Of a stretch of DNA of 64,000 nt, positions 13,862-24,525 are shown in pieces. The stretch comes from Riptortus pedestris (taxonomy: Eukaryota > Arthropoda > Insecta > Hemiptera > Alydidae), in contig CM032231.1 in the NCBI GenBank assembly GCA_019009955.1, forward strand, positions 90,532,001 to 90,596,000, in the 5' to 3' direction. Below the pieces are notes generated by a model that did not search any database, had not been told where the DNA came from, and saw only the letters and a list, made by a program, of their open reading frames with translations. The position numbers and the translations under genes are program-made. Positions within the stretch are counted from its first letter, which is position 1, and each line of letters opens with the position of its first letter.

Positions 13862-15219
13862 TTAAGCTCTGTCCTGTACATTGATTTTTTTCACGAAATT
13901 TCACGATAACTTTTCGTTTCACATGTCCTAGACACCATAACTGCAATTTGTTTCTTTGGTGTCTGTTTGTTTGTTTGTTTATTTGTTTGTTTGTTTGTTT
14001 GTTACCTTTTCACGCATAAACGGCTAAACCGAATTTTATGAAACTTGGTATCCATATTAGTACTAACCGAACTTAGACTTTATGCTGTTAATATTCTCCG
14101 AAACGAACAGGAGTGGGGGTTATAAGGGAGGCCTGAAATTAAGAATAGCGATATTTCGTTTTCCTATTGGTTTTTTCGTCAAATATGAAACATAACAAAA
14201 GCTGTTTATTTTGTTATTTAGAGCAACTTTTGTTATATACACTTTTTTCATATACCGATTTATAAACGAGATATACGCTAAAACCTACAGCGGAAATGAA
14301 CAATTTTATTTGGGACAAAAGATCCAACCGAAATAAATAAAACTCGGTATATGTATTAGCACTAGCGCTTTTATTATAACAAACCATACCAACATTTCTA
14401 GGGACGGGCAGGAGTGGGGGTTATAAGGGAGGCCTGAATTTAAAAATAGCGATATTTTGATTTCTATTCGTTTTTCGTCAAATATGAACATAACAAGAGT
14501 TGTTTATTTTGTTATTTAGAGTAACTTTTGTAATATAAACTTTTTTCGTATACCGAATTATAAACGATATATACGCTAAAACATATAGTGGAAGTGAACA
14601 ATTTTATTTGGGACAAAAGACCCAACCGATCTAAATAAAACTCGGTATGTGTATTAAAACTAACGTATTCCTTATAGTAAGCAATACCAATATTTCTAGG
14701 GACTGGCAGAAGTGGGGATTGTAAGGAAGGCCTGAATTTAAAATAGCGGTATTTAGTTTTCTATTGTTTTTTTCTGAAAATATGCACATAACAAAAGTTG
14801 TTTATTTTGTTATTTAATGTTTCTTTTGTTATATACACTTTTTTCGTATACCGAATTATAAGCGAGTTATACAGTAAAACTAAAGTAATTTGCGTAGAAA
14901 TATTGATATGCTCAACAATTCTGTCCAATATGAACTACCAGGTACCTCACCCGGAAAAATTAATTCAAATCTCTGTTAATATTTTGTCCTTAATAGCTGA
15001 AAATTTATGCATTAATACACAGGAGACGGGAAATATGATAATTTGGAGGGACAATGAAGTCTTACAAAAAAAAAAACGACGGGGTATGAACCCTAAACAC
15101 TGGGACGTGGAAATTACAAAATATTATGAAAAGTAAAGCCTTGCCAAAAAAAAATCTGCTAATACCATCACCATTCAGCCTGAAATGAATTCCCAGGCGA
15201 AGCCGGGTATCTGAAGCTA

Positions 15220-15220
<1 letters not shown>
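13856..15220 (-). mobile_element. Repeat family B, copy 2 (inverted)
   Basis: Mirror of copy 1: starts with the reverse of the GACAGAGGTTAC end, followed by a (GTTT)n run (13966-14000). Several 300-bp units carry CCTGAAATTAA and ACAAAAG landmarks, and the copy ends at the reverse of the CTAGCTCAGATACCCGG start (about 15195-15220). It has more internal units than copy 1. A (TA)n tract (15221-15272) follows. Confidence 0.8.

Positions 15221-15272
<52 letters not shown>
15221..15272. repeat. (TA)n microsatellite
   Basis: About 50 bp of TA bordering the start side of B copy 2, as seen at most B boundaries. Confidence 0.95.
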
Positions 15273-15274
<2 letters not shown>

Positions 15275-15323
15275 TGTACGGGTGGATATGAAAACTTTAT
15301 GCTAATAAAATACTGGTATAAAC

Positions 15324-15814
15324 AAAAGTCCGTCACGCAGGTGCTGCGTAAGCCAAGCAGATTTCCCATCTGAAGTTTTACAATAGAGAAATCTGCTTAC
15401 TAATAACAGAAGCAGTAACGAATCTCTAAACCTATTCACGAGGGACGAACATTTACAGAAACGGCTGAACTAGCTCTTGCCGGAAAGTCCCGAACAAAGC
15501 CGACTTCTGCCGACCACACAAACAATACAAATGCAAATATCTCGGTTAATATTCAAGACACAGAATAAATGTATAGAACAATATTTATAGTAAATTTGAT
15601 TTTTAATAAGATTGATTCTATACAGTTTTTCGATCCGACTTATAGTAACGGAGATATTTCGAATTTTCAAAATTCCTCCCCTTTAAACCCCCCTCCTCCT
15701 TAGTCCGATTTCAGCTTGTTCTTTCTTTTGACATAAAACGACTAAATATCAAGTTTGGTAACGATAAAACAATAATTGCGACCCCTAGATCGGATAAAGC
15801 CCAATATGTATATC

Positions 15815-15857
<43 letters not shown>

Positions 15858-15979
15858 TTGAACGGACCTCATTATCGTCATCTCCTAGGTAGGATCAATA
15901 GACATTTGAAGACAAATTTCGAAAGTCGCGTCATGAGTATATCGTCAAAAGCTGATTTCCCTTAAGGGAAATATGCTAA
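15324..15979 (-). mobile_element. Family A, short form (about 656 bp)
   Basis: Right end AAAAGTCCGTCACGCAGGTG with one change in the hairpin loop, then CAAGCAGATTTCCC. The subfamily segment shared with 9664 and 60515 follows (GAATCTCTAAACCTATTCAC, AAGTCCCGAACAAAGCCGAC). A (TA)n core lies at about 15817-15855, and the left palindrome TGATTTCCCTTAAGGGAAAT ends the copy. Confidence 0.88.
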
Positions 15980-16292
15980 AATGAACTTAGTTGAAAACCT
16001 GGTTGATTATTAGTGGTAGGTCAGTAGCACGTCTGGAAAGGGCTTCCACACAACAAATACTTTTATGTTGGCTGGTAGGGATCGCAGTACTCAAAAACAG
16101 TTAACAGTTTGTGTTAAAGAAATCATCAGACAATATGATAAACGAAATCAGGTATCACCGTTTACGAGGGCATTCGACTGTTTGGTTGTAAAAACCATTA
16201 ATTATCTCACAATGAGCTAACCAAAATCAGCTGAAACAGTTTTCAAAAATTGTAGAATTTACTATTTATACCAGTACTAGGGTATATCTAAA

Positions 16293-16324
16293 TTGCTCAT
16301 TTCCCATAAGGGAAATCTGCTAAA
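16293..16324 (-). mobile_element. Isolated family A left-end fragment
   Basis: A 30-bp piece, GCTCATTTCCCATAAGGGAA then ATCTGCTAAA, matches the palindromic left terminus with two changes and has no other A sequence beside it. It may be a relic or a solo terminal capture. Confidence 0.55.
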
Positions 16325-16910
16325 ACACCTGACAAAGTTATGACAAACTTCATGACACCATACACAAAATATTTTAATTAATTTTATATTCGATATTGAC
16401 GAGACGCATAATAATGAGTCCAGTACTCACTCATCTGACCAATATAAAAAACGTTTCCTGTCACCTCAGTTTTAATAAAGGCCTCGAATTCGTAAAAGTA
16501 AAGTCATTTGAATGCAATATGCAAGTAAGTTTAATTACCAGTAATAAATCTCCAAGCTCGTGATTTTCATATTCAATTGAGTTTACATACCTGTAACAAA
16601 ACAATAAATTAATATATTAAATTCCAGATAAATAAATAAAAAATAAGAAGAAGATTAATACAAATCAATTCAAAGCAACAAGAATGTTCAATTTAATTTT
16701 TATTTTGTACTATTTGGTATTGACCTACGATAGTTCATATTAACCAACTATATTTTAGACAGGTTAATTCGATGAAATATCAATGCTCATATATAAATAA
16801 GTTTTACTAGTAGATTTTTAATTGTGCACAATAATTTACTATTTTTTTCTAATTCGGAATTAAAAATAAGAATACAGTTTTACTTAGATTATTTTTTAAG
16901 GATGAACTAT

Positions 16911-17042
16911 TACCAGATTTCCCTTCAGGAAATCAGCTATTGAGATCATACTCAAGCAAAGATTTCTTCAAATGTCCATCGATCCTACCCAGGACATGAC
17001 AATAATGAGGTCCGCTCAAAATTATTTATGTACGTATATATA

Positions 17043-17080
<38 letters not shown>

Positions 17081-17085
17081 TATAT
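16911..17085 (+). mobile_element. Family A left half ending in (TA)n
   Basis: The left end (CCAGATTTCCCTTCAGGAAA) lacks a few bases of the palindrome. It continues through CCATCGATCCTACCCAGGAC and GAGGTCCGCTCAAAATTATT into a (TA)n tract (17033-17085). Instead of the A right half, unrelated sequence follows (GGACCGGTTCTGACTAG). No recognisable right half was found downstream, so the copy is broken at its microsatellite. Confidence 0.7.
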
Positions 17086-17837
17086 GGACCGGTTCTGACT
17101 AGTTTTATCTTGACGTCTGTACATATAGGCAAAAAACGACTACTCTTAGGTTGTTGGTATTTCATATTTCGGATTGATGTAATTTCTAGTTGTGCACCTC
17201 TCTTTTTGATAGAAATCGATATATGAGAAGGGGTGGAGAGTTAGAGAGAAGCGGAAAAAAATATATATTTTTTTTTTCATTTGTTGGAAAGGGGATGTTG
17301 TAAATCACTCGATGTACAACCGAACATTTCATTTAATTGGAGTACGAGGAAGTCATGTGGGCCCCAAATCAGATTTATTATTTTGCTTTATTTTTTTTTT
17401 TTATTAAAATATTGAATGAATTTTATTTTTATTGTCAATGATATGCATCAAATGAAAGCGTAAGTTGAATAAATAAACCAAAAATGTTGGCTACATAATG
17501 AAAATAAGGAATAGGTAATAAAGTAATAGGTTAAAATATATTATGCATAAATATGACAATGTATTCAAATGACTAATAAGATTGTTCGAGCTTAGTCTCA
17601 TGTACATTATAATCAGATTAAGGTGAAAATACACAAATATATACTTGAGGGGTATATAGGCTTTTCTTAAGAGGTTCCATAATGTAAATAGGATTACTGG
17701 CCAGACTTAATATGAAACGTGCGTGCGCATCTATTTATTGTTTTCCATTTGACTACAGCTCAAGCAAGCAGAATATTGATTGGTCAGAATATTCTGAGAT
17801 TCCTTTTGCCAGAATTACAGTAGCAAGGAATGCAACT
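17086..17837. other. Unannotated stretch after a broken A element
   Basis: No gene recognised. Because it adjoins the (TA)n of a broken A copy, it could be another inserted repeat, but no second copy occurs in this window. Confidence 0.35.
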
Positions 17838-18034
17838 AGTCGTCCTCAGCGTATAGAGTAAGCTAAATATATACTGATTTCCTAACCTACAGAGGTAGGT
17901 TCGATTCTCGGCTGGGCAATAGGAATTCATTGAATGACAAACTCTTTAAATAAAATCCTTACTCCCATCCTGGCTAGAAAAGGGTGATATTCTGTTGATC
18001 CTCTCTTAATTACAAACAAATAATAACAACTACT
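17838..18034 (+). mobile_element. tRNA-derived SINE, second copy
   Basis: Carries a box A-like CTCAGCGTATAGAG and a good box B (GGTTCGATTCTC, 17899-17910). It continues GGCTGGGCAATAGGAATTCA, then the shared body ACTCCCATCCTGGCTAGAAA and ends near AATTACAAACAAATAATAAC. Same family as 12062-12276 on the other strand. The end points are approximate and no clear target duplication was found. Confidence 0.7.
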
Positions 18035-18043
18035 TAACTTTGT

Positions 18044-18133
18044 TTATCAGATTTCACTGGACGGAAATCAGCTACAGACATTTTACACATGACGCGATTT
18101 TCGAAGAATGTTTTCAAAAGTCAATAAAATCCA

Positions 18134-18138
<5 letters not shown>
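18044..18138 (+). mobile_element. Family A left half (host of a B nest)
   Basis: Divergent left end (ATCAGATTTCACTGGACGGA, AATCAGCTACAGACATTTTA) followed by GACGCGATTTTCGAAGAATG, then a (TA)n tract at 18139-18205. The matching divergent right half begins at 21159, after two B copies. I read 18044-21493 as one old A element whose microsatellite core received B insertions. Confidence 0.6.
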
Positions 18139-18195
<57 letters not shown>

Positions 18196-18205
18196 GATAT
18201 ATATA

Positions 18206-19162
18206 CTAGCTCAGATACCCGGCTTCGCCCGGGAATTCATTTGAGGCTGAATGGTGATGGTATTTTTTTAGCAGGCTTTACATTGCACGTCCCAGTGTTT
18301 AGGATTGATACCCGTCTTTCCCGTGGATTTGCTAATAATAGAATTATTTGTTCGATAAGGCTTCACAGTCTTCGATATTTTTATATTTCCCGTCTCTTAT
18401 ACATGTATGCATAAATTTGAATTATTAAGCACAAAATGCATTGACATACCGAGTTTTGTTAAGTTTTCATCGGTTAGTACCCGTTAGTTCCAAAGAAGTG
18501 TATATAACAAAAATTACTCCAAATAACAAAATAAACAACTTTTGTTATGTTTATATTTGCGGAAAAACCAATAGGAAACGAAATATAGCTATTTTTAATT
18601 TCAGACTTCCCTTATAACCCCCACTCCTGCCTGTCCATAGACATGTTGGTATGGCTTATTATAATGAAGGCGTTAGTGCTAATACACATATCGAATTTTA
18701 TTTATTTCGGTTGAGTCCCTTGTACGAAATAAAATGTTTGACTTCCGCTATAGTGTTTAGCGTATAACTCATTTATACTTAGGTATACAACAAAAGTGTA
18801 TATAACAAAAGTTACTCTAAATATCAAAATAAACAACTTTTGTTATGTGCATATTTGCCGAAAAACCAATAAAAAACGAAATATCGCTATTTTTAATTTC
18901 AGGCCTCCCTTATAACTCCCACTCCTGTTCATCTCAGAGAATTTTAATATAGCCTAAAGTCTAAGTTGGGTTAGTAGTAATATACATACCAAGTTTCATA
19001 AAATTCGGTTCAGCCGTTTATGCGTGAAAAGGTAACAAACAAACAAACAAACAAACAAACATACACGAAAGAAACAAAATGCAGATATGGTGTCTATGAC
19101 ATGTGAAACGAAAAGTTATCGTGAAATTTCGCGAAAAAAATCAATGTACAGACAGAGGTTAC

Positions 19163-19169
<7 letters not shown>
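18206..19169 (+). mobile_element. Repeat family B, copy 3
   Basis: Complete short version: CTAGCTCAGATACCCGGCTT at the start, two 300-bp units, CGTTTATGCGTGAAAAGGTA, an (AACA)n run and GACAGAGGTTACAATTTTA at the end. Bounded by (TA)n on both sides (18139-18205 and 19170-19229). Confidence 0.85.
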
Positions 19170-19229
<60 letters not shown>

Positions 19230-19230
<1 letters not shown>

Positions 19231-21097
19231 TAGCTCAGATACCCGGCTTCGCTCGGGAATTCATTTCAGGCTGAATGGTGATGGTATTTTTTTGGCAAGG
19301 CTTTACTTTGCACAATATTTTGACATTTACCCGTCCCAGTGTTTAGTGTTAATACCCGTCGTTTCTGTGGATTTGTTAATAATAAAATTATTTTTTTATG
19401 TAAGACTTCAACTGTCCTCCATATTGTCATATTTCCTGTCTTCTGTGCATTATGCACAGGATGTGATTTGAATTATTAAGCACAAAATATTAACATACAT
19501 TTGATTTAATTTTTCTCGGTGAGGTACCTGATAGTTCCAAAGAATTGTTGAGCAAATTTCTCTAAATAACAAAATAAACCACTTTTGTTACGTTCAATAT
19601 TTGCCGAAACCCCAATACGAAACGAAATATCACTATTATTAATTTCAGGCCTCCCATATAACCCCTACTCCTGCTCGTCCCTAGAAATGTTAGTATGGCT
19701 TATTATAAGGAATGCGTTAGTGCTAATACACATACCGAGTGTTTTATTTAGTTCGGTTGAGTCTTTTGTTCCAAATAAAATTCTTGACTCCCACTATCAT
19801 TTTTAGCGTATAACGGCCTTTATACTTCGGTATACCACGATAGCGTATATGACAAAAGTTTCTCTAAATAACAAATAAACAACTTTTGTTATGTGCATAT
19901 TTGCCGAAACCCCAATAGGAAACGAAATATTGCTATTTTTAATTTCAGGCCTCCTTATAACCCCCACTCCTGCCCGTCCCTAGAAATGTTAGTATGGCTT
20001 ATTATAAGGAATGCGTTAGTGCTAATACACATACCGAGTGTTTTATTTAGTTCGGTTGAGTCTTTTGTTCCAAATAAAATTCTTGACTCCCACTATCATT
20101 TTTAGCGTATAACGGCCTTTATACTTCGGTATACCACGATAGCGTATATGACAAAAGTTTCTCTAAATAACAAATAAACAACTTTTGTTATGTGCATATT
20201 TGCCGAAACCCCAATAGGAAACGAAATATTGCTATTTTTAATTTCAGGCCTCCTTATAACCCCCACTCCTGCCCGTCCCTAGAAATGTTAGTATGGCTTA
20301 TTATAAGGAAGGCGTTAGTGCTAATACACATACCGAGTGTTTTATTTAGTTCGGTTGAGTCTTTTGTTCCAAATAAAATTCTTGACTCCCACTATCATTT
20401 TTAGCGTATAACGGCCTTTATACTTCGGTATACCACGATAGCGTATATGACAAAAGTTTCTCTAAATAACAAATAAACAACTTTTGTTATGTGCATATTT
20501 GCCGAAAGCCCAATAGGAAACGAAATATTGCTATTTTTAATTTCAGGCCTCCTTATAACCCCCACTCCTGCCCGTCCCTAGAAATGTTAGTATGGCTTAT
20601 TATAAGGAAGGCGTTAGTGCTAATTCATATACCGAGTTTGGTTTAGTTCGGTTGAGTTTTTTGTGCCAAATAAAATTGTTGACTTCCGCAGTACTTCTTA
20701 GCGTATAACTCATTTATACTTAGGTATACGAGTGTATATAACAAAAGTTACTCCAAATGACAAAATAAACAACTTTTGTTACGTGCATAATTGCCGATAA
20801 TGCATTAGGAAACGAAATATTGCTATTTTTAATTTCAGCCCTCCCTCATAACCCCCATTCCTGTTCGTCTCAGAGAATATTAACATAGCCTAAATTCTAA
20901 GATGGGTTAGTAGTAATATACATACCAAGTTTCATAAAATTCGGTTCAGCCGTTTATGCCTGTAAAGGTAACAAACAAACAAATAAACAAACAAACAGAC
21001 ACGAAAGAAACAAAATGCAGTTAGGTGTCTATGACATGTGAAACGAAAAGATATCGTGACATTTCGCGAAAAAAATCAATGAACAGACAGAGGTTAC

Positions 21098-21103
<6 letters not shown>
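19230..21103 (+). mobile_element. Repeat family B, copy 4 (expanded)
   Basis: Same start and end as copy 3, with (TA)n on both sides, but about 1.9 kb long because the internal unit of about 300 bp is repeated five times. It begins directly after the (TA)n that closes copy 3, so the two copies are head to tail with a shared microsatellite. Confidence 0.85.
19562..20760 (+). repeat. Tandem array of 299-bp units inside B copy 4
   Basis: Landmark CTAAATAACAAA recurs at about 19563, 19863, 20162 and 20461, and a diverged unit starts near 20751. The spacing is 299 bp for the three central units. Those three share private features (CCTCCTTATAAC, GAGTGTTTTATTTAG, TTCTTGACTCCCAC) and differ at only a few positions, so the expansion is recent. 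The identical 70-aa open frames at 19893 and 20192 are repeat translations, not genes. Confidence 0.9.
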
Positions 21104-21154
<51 letters not shown>

Positions 21155-21158
21155 TAAA

Positions 21159-21493
21159 CTTGTCTATCGCCACTCAAGCGGTCAAAATTATTGTTTAACC
21201 TTTACCAACCTCTATATATAAACCTTTCCTGTAAAACTTAAGATCCAGATAGTTAATAGATGGAACCGGACCTGGGGAAATGATGGGGGTTTAAAGGGGA
21301 ATCGAAAATTCAAAATATCACCGTTATTATATGCCAAATTGAAATGTTTTATATAAGCGAGTGTATTGACAATTTTCTTTCTATAAATATTGTTCTCAGC
21401 ACATTTTACGTATCGTGAATATTATCCAAGATTTTTGTATTATTTAAACTTTCAGCATCCTGTGAATCCCCACATTTAGTAATCGCACGTTAA
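21159..21493 (+). mobile_element. Family A right half, divergent (host of a B nest)
   Basis: Starts after (TA)n at CTTGTCTATCGCCACTCAAG, a divergent form of the usual post-core motif. It runs through GGAACCGGACCTGGGGAAAT and TATCACCGTTATTATATGCC to about 21493, without a right terminus; the next A copy begins there. Its divergence is similar to that of the left half at 18044. Confidence 0.6.
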
Positions 21494-21496
21494 AAA

Positions 21497-22282
21497 AAAG
21501 TCCGTCATGCAGGGGCTGCGTAAACTAAGCAGATTTCCTTCGTGAAGTTTAGTAATAGATAAATATACATACTGGTAACACAACACCGTGAATACTAACG
21601 GAAATAATAAATGTTTCATCCATTTTCAATAACCTGCCGACAGTTAGAGTTAGGTTAGAAATGTAAACTAACGGGTCGGCCCGCCTCACACCGGAAAGAA
21701 AAACAATTACTTAAATATATCAGAATATAACTCATTAATTTTATTGAGAACTATTTACTATATCTAGTACTGTAATTAATAATGAGTCAGAATAATTGTT
21801 ATCTCAATCAATAAAATTTTAGCAGTCCAAAACTTTAAGATGGGGGGGGAGTCAACAGGACATATTTGCACGTGTCTCGTATAATAAAGGTCTCTTGAAT
21901 ACAATTTTAGGTATTTAAAATTCCAATAATGTGATTTATTATGTAGCAGAGTATTGTTTACGTAACATGAGTAGAAGTGGCGGTTTGCTGAAAACTTAAA
22001 AATGCAAATATATCGGTTAATATTCAAGATAGAGAATAAACGTATATACCAATATTTATAGTAAATTTAATTTGAAATAAGATTGGTTATATACAATTTT
22101 TCGATCCGATGCATAATAACGGAGATATTTTGAATTTTCGAAAATCCCCCTCTAACCCCCCCCCCTCTCTCTGGTCCGATTTCAGCCATTAACGAACTTA
22201 AGCTCTCTTTTTACATAAAACGGTTAAATATCGAGTTTGGTAACGTTCAAACAAAAATTGCGAGCGCTAGAGCGTTAACAGA

Positions 22283-22351
<69 letters not shown>

Positions 22352-22468
22352 GAACGTACCTCATTTTCGTCATCTGGTTAGGATCGATGGACATTTGAAG
22401 AAATGTTTTGAAAATCGCGTCATGAGTACGACCTCAATAGCTGATTTCCCTTAAGGGAAGTCTGCTAA
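21497..22468 (-). mobile_element. Family A, complete long form (about 972 bp)
   Basis: Right end AAAAGTCCGTCATGCAGGGG then AAACTAAGCAGATTTCC. Long-form interior with a poly-G run (21842-21850) and a pyrimidine tract (22147-22175). The (TA)n core is at 22288-22347 and the left palindrome GATTTCCCTTAAGGGAAGTC closes it. It abuts the right half of an older A element. Confidence 0.9.
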
Positions 22469-23580
22469 AAAACTTATTTATCACCTCATTCTTGGCTGAA
22501 TTAGCAAATATAATATTTTTTTAGGCTTTAATAAGTGAGATTATGGATCGTTTCTAGCATCGCTAATGAACATATTATGTACAGATTTATAATTTTAAAT
22601 TTTATCTTCAGTAATAGTCCAAACTGTCGTTCTCCACTGTCCAATGACAACCTCCAATGGTCAACCTCCGCAAGTCCTCTACGTAATTAAACGGTTATCT
22701 GTTTTTCTAGTTCCTCATTGTGTTTATATGTACGTATATATCCGTTTCTTGTGCAGTCTGTCGGATTCAATTACTTCAATATGCTCCTGCAGCCACTATT
22801 TTTGATAGCACTGATGATCAACTAAACTATAACGTATAATTTCCAAGGGCTTTCTGCGGGGCATAGGAGCATCTGGTTTTCCAATAATTGCATGATATAA
22901 AGAACTAATTTTCCTACTCTTTTTGTATTTTGAATTTTTGTAGCTGAATATGGTGCTGGGCAAATTTTGTTTGTTTTTAATTATTTATTTTTATATATAT
23001 GGTAATTCATAATTTTCATCTGAGAGCTAAACATGGTCCCAGAAATTCTTCTTGTACCTTCTGTTCTTGAAATCACTTCTATGGCTACAAGTAGTCTTGT
23101 TGCCATCTCGGTAATCGTATCCATAAAAATTTTCAGTAATTTTGAATATTCTGACGTATAATAGAAAACAAATCATACGTCATGATCATAGTAGTTATCT
23201 GTCGTTTTTTTTTCTAGAAAAAAGGATGTCTCATTCTGCGGCAAAGGAAATGTACAATTAGAATACAATTGAAGTAGTCGGAATAGACAACTAGTTCTAA
23301 TTATAAAACGTTTGTTAATTGGCCATATTATATTGAGCGTGAATACGTGTTGCCACTGCCTGTGATAACATTTATAGAAGGATTGTATTTTGAGAATCTA
23401 TTGGCTGAGTGCCTCTACTCTCGCCATCGATTTGTTCTTGTATAATACTCTATAACTCATGACTGGTCTAGGTCAATCAATGAATTGATTAAGAACTCAA
23501 AATTTAAGAGAAATTTAAGAATATATATAAAAAAAAGTGTAAAGTCTCTTATTACATGTTCTCTATATTATTTACGAGAT
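22469..23580. other. Unannotated intergenic stretch
   Basis: No recognised gene or repeat; base composition is somewhat less AT-rich at 22600-23110 but no defensible reading frame was seen. Confidence 0.4.
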
Positions 23581-23708
23581 TTAGCAGTTTTCCCTTAAGG
23601 GAAATCAGCTATTGAGGTCGTACTCATGACGCGATTTTCGAAATTTTTCATTCAAAAGTCCATCGATCCTACCTAGGAGATGACGAAAATGAGATTCGCT
23701 CAGAACTG

Positions 23709-23765
<57 letters not shown>

Positions 23766-24525
23766 CTGTTACCGCTCTAGCGGACGCAATTATTGTTTAA
23801 TAGTTACCGAAGTCGGTATTTTGTTAAGTAAAAAGAAAGATTATGTTAGGGCCAGGGAGAGGGGGTTTACAGGGGAGGATGTTTGAAAATTCGAAATATC
23901 TTCGTTACTATACGTCGGATTGAAAAAGTGTATAAAATCAATCGTATTGCAAATTAAATTTACTATAATTATTGTAATATGCAGTTATTCTCTATCTTGA
24001 ATATTAACCGATATATTTGCATTTTTCAGTTTTCATAGTTCTACAAACCCCCACTTCTACTCATGTTACATAAACAATGCTCTATTATATAAAATACCAC
24101 ATTATTCGAAGCGTAAATATCAAACATTGTATTCAAGAGACCTTTATTGTACAATTGCAAATATGTCCTGGTGTAGACCCCCCCCCCCCCGTCTTAAGGT
24201 TTTGGTTACTAAAATTTGATTGATTGAGAAAACAAATATTCTGACTCATTATTAGTTGCAGTACTAGATATAGTAAATAGTTCTCAATAAAATTAATATG
24301 TTATATTTCAGTAATTGTTTTTCTTTCCGGTGTATGGCTGGCCGATCTGTTTGTCTACATTTCAAACGCTTCCTTTCACAAAGTATTGACATTGGATGAA
24401 ACATTTCTTAGTTCCGTTTGTGTTTATTCACGGTGATATTGTGTTAGCAGTATGTAGATTCATCGACTACTAAACTTCACAAGGGAAATCTGCTTAGTTT
24501 AAGCAGCCCCTGCGTGACGGACTTT
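23581..24525 (+). mobile_element. Family A, complete long form (about 945 bp)
   Basis: Left palindrome TTAGCAGTTTTCCCTTAAGG with the usual TTGAGGTCGTACTCATGACG. The (TA)n core is at 23709-23761, followed by TTTGTCTGTTACCGCTCTAG, a long-form interior and a poly-C run (24179-24190). The right end is GGGAAATCTGCTTAG, hairpin AAGCAGCCCCTGCGT (one arm base changed) and GACGGACTTTA. Confidence 0.9.

Noticed and set aside
19585..20404. Three nearly identical 70-73 aa frames spaced 299 bp
   Set aside because: Non-coding 299-bp tandem units inside a B element; no codon bias or domain.
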